A stretch of 64,000 bases of DNA. Source: Fremontodendron californicum (taxonomy: Eukaryota; Streptophyta; Magnoliopsida; Malvales; Malvaceae). The notes below the pieces were generated by a model. It ran no database searches. It had not been told where the DNA came from and worked only from the letters and a program-made list of their open reading frames with translations. Shown here one piece after another: positions 62,041 to 64,000 of this stretch. The DNA lies in contig JAULJL010000002.1 of NCBI GenBank assembly GCA_030761205.1, forward strand, positions 26,143,010 to 26,207,009. Direction: 5' to 3'. Within the stretch, counting starts at the first letter, position 1. Every line of letters starts with the position of its first letter. The translations under genes were made by a program, and so were the position numbers.

Positions 62041-62991
62041 ATGGAATTGAGCAATCTAACACTTGAAGAGTTGGTGGCATACATGAACATGGAAAATCAA
62101 CAAGCCAATCTCACCTACCCAGTTCAACAATTGGCCATGGGAGGATGTCAAGGCCATCAAGTGTTCCAAGACCAACAGTATGATCATTACTCAAACACTT
62201 ACCATGAGGGATGGTGGGATCATACTAATTATGGCTACTCGAAAAATTACCAAGAAGTAGATCCCTATGCCAATTACACTCATCCATCTAGCTTCAATCA
62301 ATCATGGTCTCAAGAACCAGATCTTTTTCAACCACCACATATGACTCAAAACTCAGGTACTTCTTTAGAAGATCTTGTGTATTCTCTTGTTACTGATACT
62401 TTGCAATTTCAACAGGAAACAAAGGCAAGTATCCAGAGTTTAGAAAGGCAAATGAGCCTATTGGCTAGTAGTACGGTGGAATTAGTAGCACAAAGATCTC
62501 AAGCACTCCCTTCCCAATCGATGATTGATCCAAAGGAGAGTGTTAGCGCCACACAACTTGAGGATGAATCAGAAAATCAAAGGGAACCCGAGGATGAGAA
62601 AGAACTAAAGATGGATTCAACTATTGAAGATAATGAAGCTTCAATTCCGAAAGAGAGTACTTCGGCACCTGAGGTAACGTTTAAGGTTTCACTTTTTACT
62701 AATGTTTCTTCTCCACCTTTTCCTAGTAGATTTGCAAAGTTCAAGGAGGAAGAACATGAACAACACATGCCGGAAACCTTAAACAACTTGTTTGTGGATG
62801 TCATTCAACAAGTATCAAAATATGTACCATTCCTCGATGACATATGCACCACAAAGGATGATGGAATAATACTTGTAATGGAGAATGCATCCACTGTTGT
62901 GCAAAGAAAGCTTCCTCTCAAACGCATAAATTTGGGAAATTTCATGTATGAGCCTGACAAGCCTAAAATGCCAAGAAGGGGTGTTGGTTAG
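62041..62991 (+). CDS. Element C gag-derived protein (non-autonomous), 316 residues from the inner ATG
   Basis: Open frame with no defects. It can also start at 61993, but the intervening stretch is lysine-rich and the ATG at 62041 (MELSNLTLEELVAYMNMENQ) is the likelier start. The N-terminal half is Gln/Tyr-rich. A middle part (SIQSLERQMSLLASST) resembles the coiled-coil linker of Athila gag. The C-terminal third aligns with D (PPFPSRFAKF, then QVSKYVPFLDDICTTK and STVVQRKLPLKR, against D's PKYVKFMKEIL and NAILQKKLPPK). No capsid or zinc knuckle is visible and no protease follows. Function is unknown; a role in packaging would be inference. Confidence 0.75.
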   Translation: MELSNLTLEELVAYMNMENQQANLTYPVQQLAMGGCQGHQVFQDQQYDHYSNTYHEGWWDHTNYGYSKNYQEVDPYANYTHPSSFNQSWSQEPDLFQPPHMTQNSGTSLEDLVYSLVTDTLQFQQETKASIQSLERQMSLLASSTVELVAQRSQALPSQSMIDPKESVSATQLEDESENQREPEDEKELKMDSTIEDNEASIPKESTSAPEVTFKVSLFTNVSSPPFPSRFAKFKEEEHEQHMPETLNNLFVDVIQQVSKYVPFLDDICTTKDDGIILVMENASTVVQRKLPLKRINLGNFMYEPDKPKMPRRGVG

Positions 62992-64000
62992 GTTCAAAAC
63001 ACTAACTCAAGTGTTAATTGGGAAGGCAACCCAATTAAAGAAAAAAAATTGCCAACCTGCCATACTCAGATTTGCTTTCTTTTCCTTTTCCTTTTTCTTT
63101 TTCTTTTATTATGTTTATTGTTTTTATATTTTTTTTGTTAATTGTTTGTTTAGTATTTTAGGATTATTTAGGTTGCATGAGTTTGTTTTGTTTTGAGTCT
63201 CAGTTGTTCATATTCTTATATTATTAGTTCTTTTCTCTTACACATGATTCTTTCATTTGTGTTAATAGACTTACATTGAGGACAATGTAAGAATTAAGTG
63301 TGGGGGGAATGATTTAGGATTTCTTTTATTTTCGTCTACTAATTTTTTTTTTATGAGTCTTTATTATTATTATTTTTAGTGTGTTTTAGTTCCTTTTTAA
63401 TACAATGATGAGATATGAATTGCATAGGTCTAAACTGGTTACTAGTGAGAAGATTTTCATGAGAATTAAGCTTGATACTAATTTTTATGAGCCAATGTTA
63501 ATATGATATGTTGATTGAGAAAGAAGCATGTTTAGACTTAAAACTGACTTGTATAATCATCATTGTGAGTTTTTGAGCCTAAAATGATTGATGCATTATA
63601 CAAATCAATCTAATTTCTTTCTTGAGTGCTCTTATGATTACATGATTCTCTAGAACTTGCTTTAAACCGTTTGAGACTATATTGATACATGTGACAACAT
63701 GAATATGATAGAGGCATTAGGATTATAACCAGAGCCAAACAGCCATCCCTTATTGATGTTCCAAGAGAACACACCCTTAGTGAACCAATTTGAGCCTACA
63801 TTGAATAAGCTATCTCTTTGGTAACCATAACTTGTCCCTAACCTAAATATACTTATATCTTTACCTTTGTTCCAAAGATGAATTAGCATGATTTGAGACA
63901 AGTTGCAAAGACAAGGGATATTTTTTGGTTAGAAACAAGAAATAAGTGTGGGGGGAAAAGAAAAGAAAAGTCAAGAGAAAAAGAAATGGAATACTGGAAA
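62992..64000 (+). other. C 3' region with two PPT-like tracts
   Basis: Starts with tgggaaggcaacccaat, a phrase often seen after coding regions in Athila-type elements. Two aagtgtggggggaa tracts occur (about 63297 and 63945), either of which could resemble a polypurine tract. The LTR start (TGATAACT) is not seen before the window ends. Nothing else recognised. Confidence 0.55.

Larger units (their letters stand above)
59939..64000 (+). mobile_element. Element C: Athila/Tat-like non-autonomous retrotransposon, left part
   Basis: Inserted in the upstream ORF of B; gtacc (59934-59938) is the expected left duplication. It has a 1962-bp LTR, a tRNA-Asp-type PBS, one gag-derived frame and no pol visible up to the window end. 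The right end is outside. Confidence 0.8.

Overview
The window is nuclear DNA of a flowering plant, most likely a eudicot. It has one ordinary gene, a three-exon R2R3-MYB with the standard plant intron positions, in a sea of LTR retrotransposons, MITEs, a LINE and a SINE. I cannot name the species. No rRNA gene, functional tRNA gene, CRISPR array or bacterial-type operon was seen.

Left block (1-26187): three nested retroelements. A decayed Ty1/copia element (20221-26187, + strand) has its gag broken at 20221 by a long LTR of a Ty3/gypsy Ogre/Tat-like family (element E, - strand, 1-1820 plus 19432-20220). That LTR is split by a complete 17.6-kb relative (element F, 1821-19431, - strand) with about 5-kb LTRs, a PBS, a PPT and a 5-bp target duplication. 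F carries two gag-like reading frames, both broken, and no recognisable pol. Its 3' non-coding part holds an exact 56-bp minisatellite.

Middle (26188-44943): gene-poor DNA with small transposons and the gene. It contains a LINE RNase H relic, two diverged LTR-like direct repeats, two non-autonomous hAT-like MITEs with 8-bp duplications (29269-29545 and 37800-38096), a CACTA-like relic with a strong hairpin, a Tourist-like MITE (33788-34163) just upstream of the gene, the MYB62/MYB116-like gene (34752-35988), a tRNA-derived SINE, a 5'-truncated LINE with a 16-bp duplication, and a 3-kb fold-back structure (40.4-43.5 kb).

Right block (44944-64000): a four-deep chain of nested elements whose right halves lie outside the window. 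An Athila-like gag-pro remnant (D, - strand) is cut at 47527 by element A (F family, + strand). A is cut in its gag at 56156 by element B (same family, internally deleted LTR). B is cut at 59939 by element C, an Athila/Tat-like element with a 1.96-kb LTR, a tRNA-Asp-type PBS and an unusual intact 332-codon gag-derived frame.

The most unusual pattern is the E/F/A/B family. It has very long LTRs, two tandem gag-type ORFs (the first without a visible capsid domain) and no pol in the one complete copy. A leader block is shared by all three copies with leaders, and it keeps a 72-codon antisense frame open in two of them. This points to a non-autonomous family that would depend on a pol-bearing partner.
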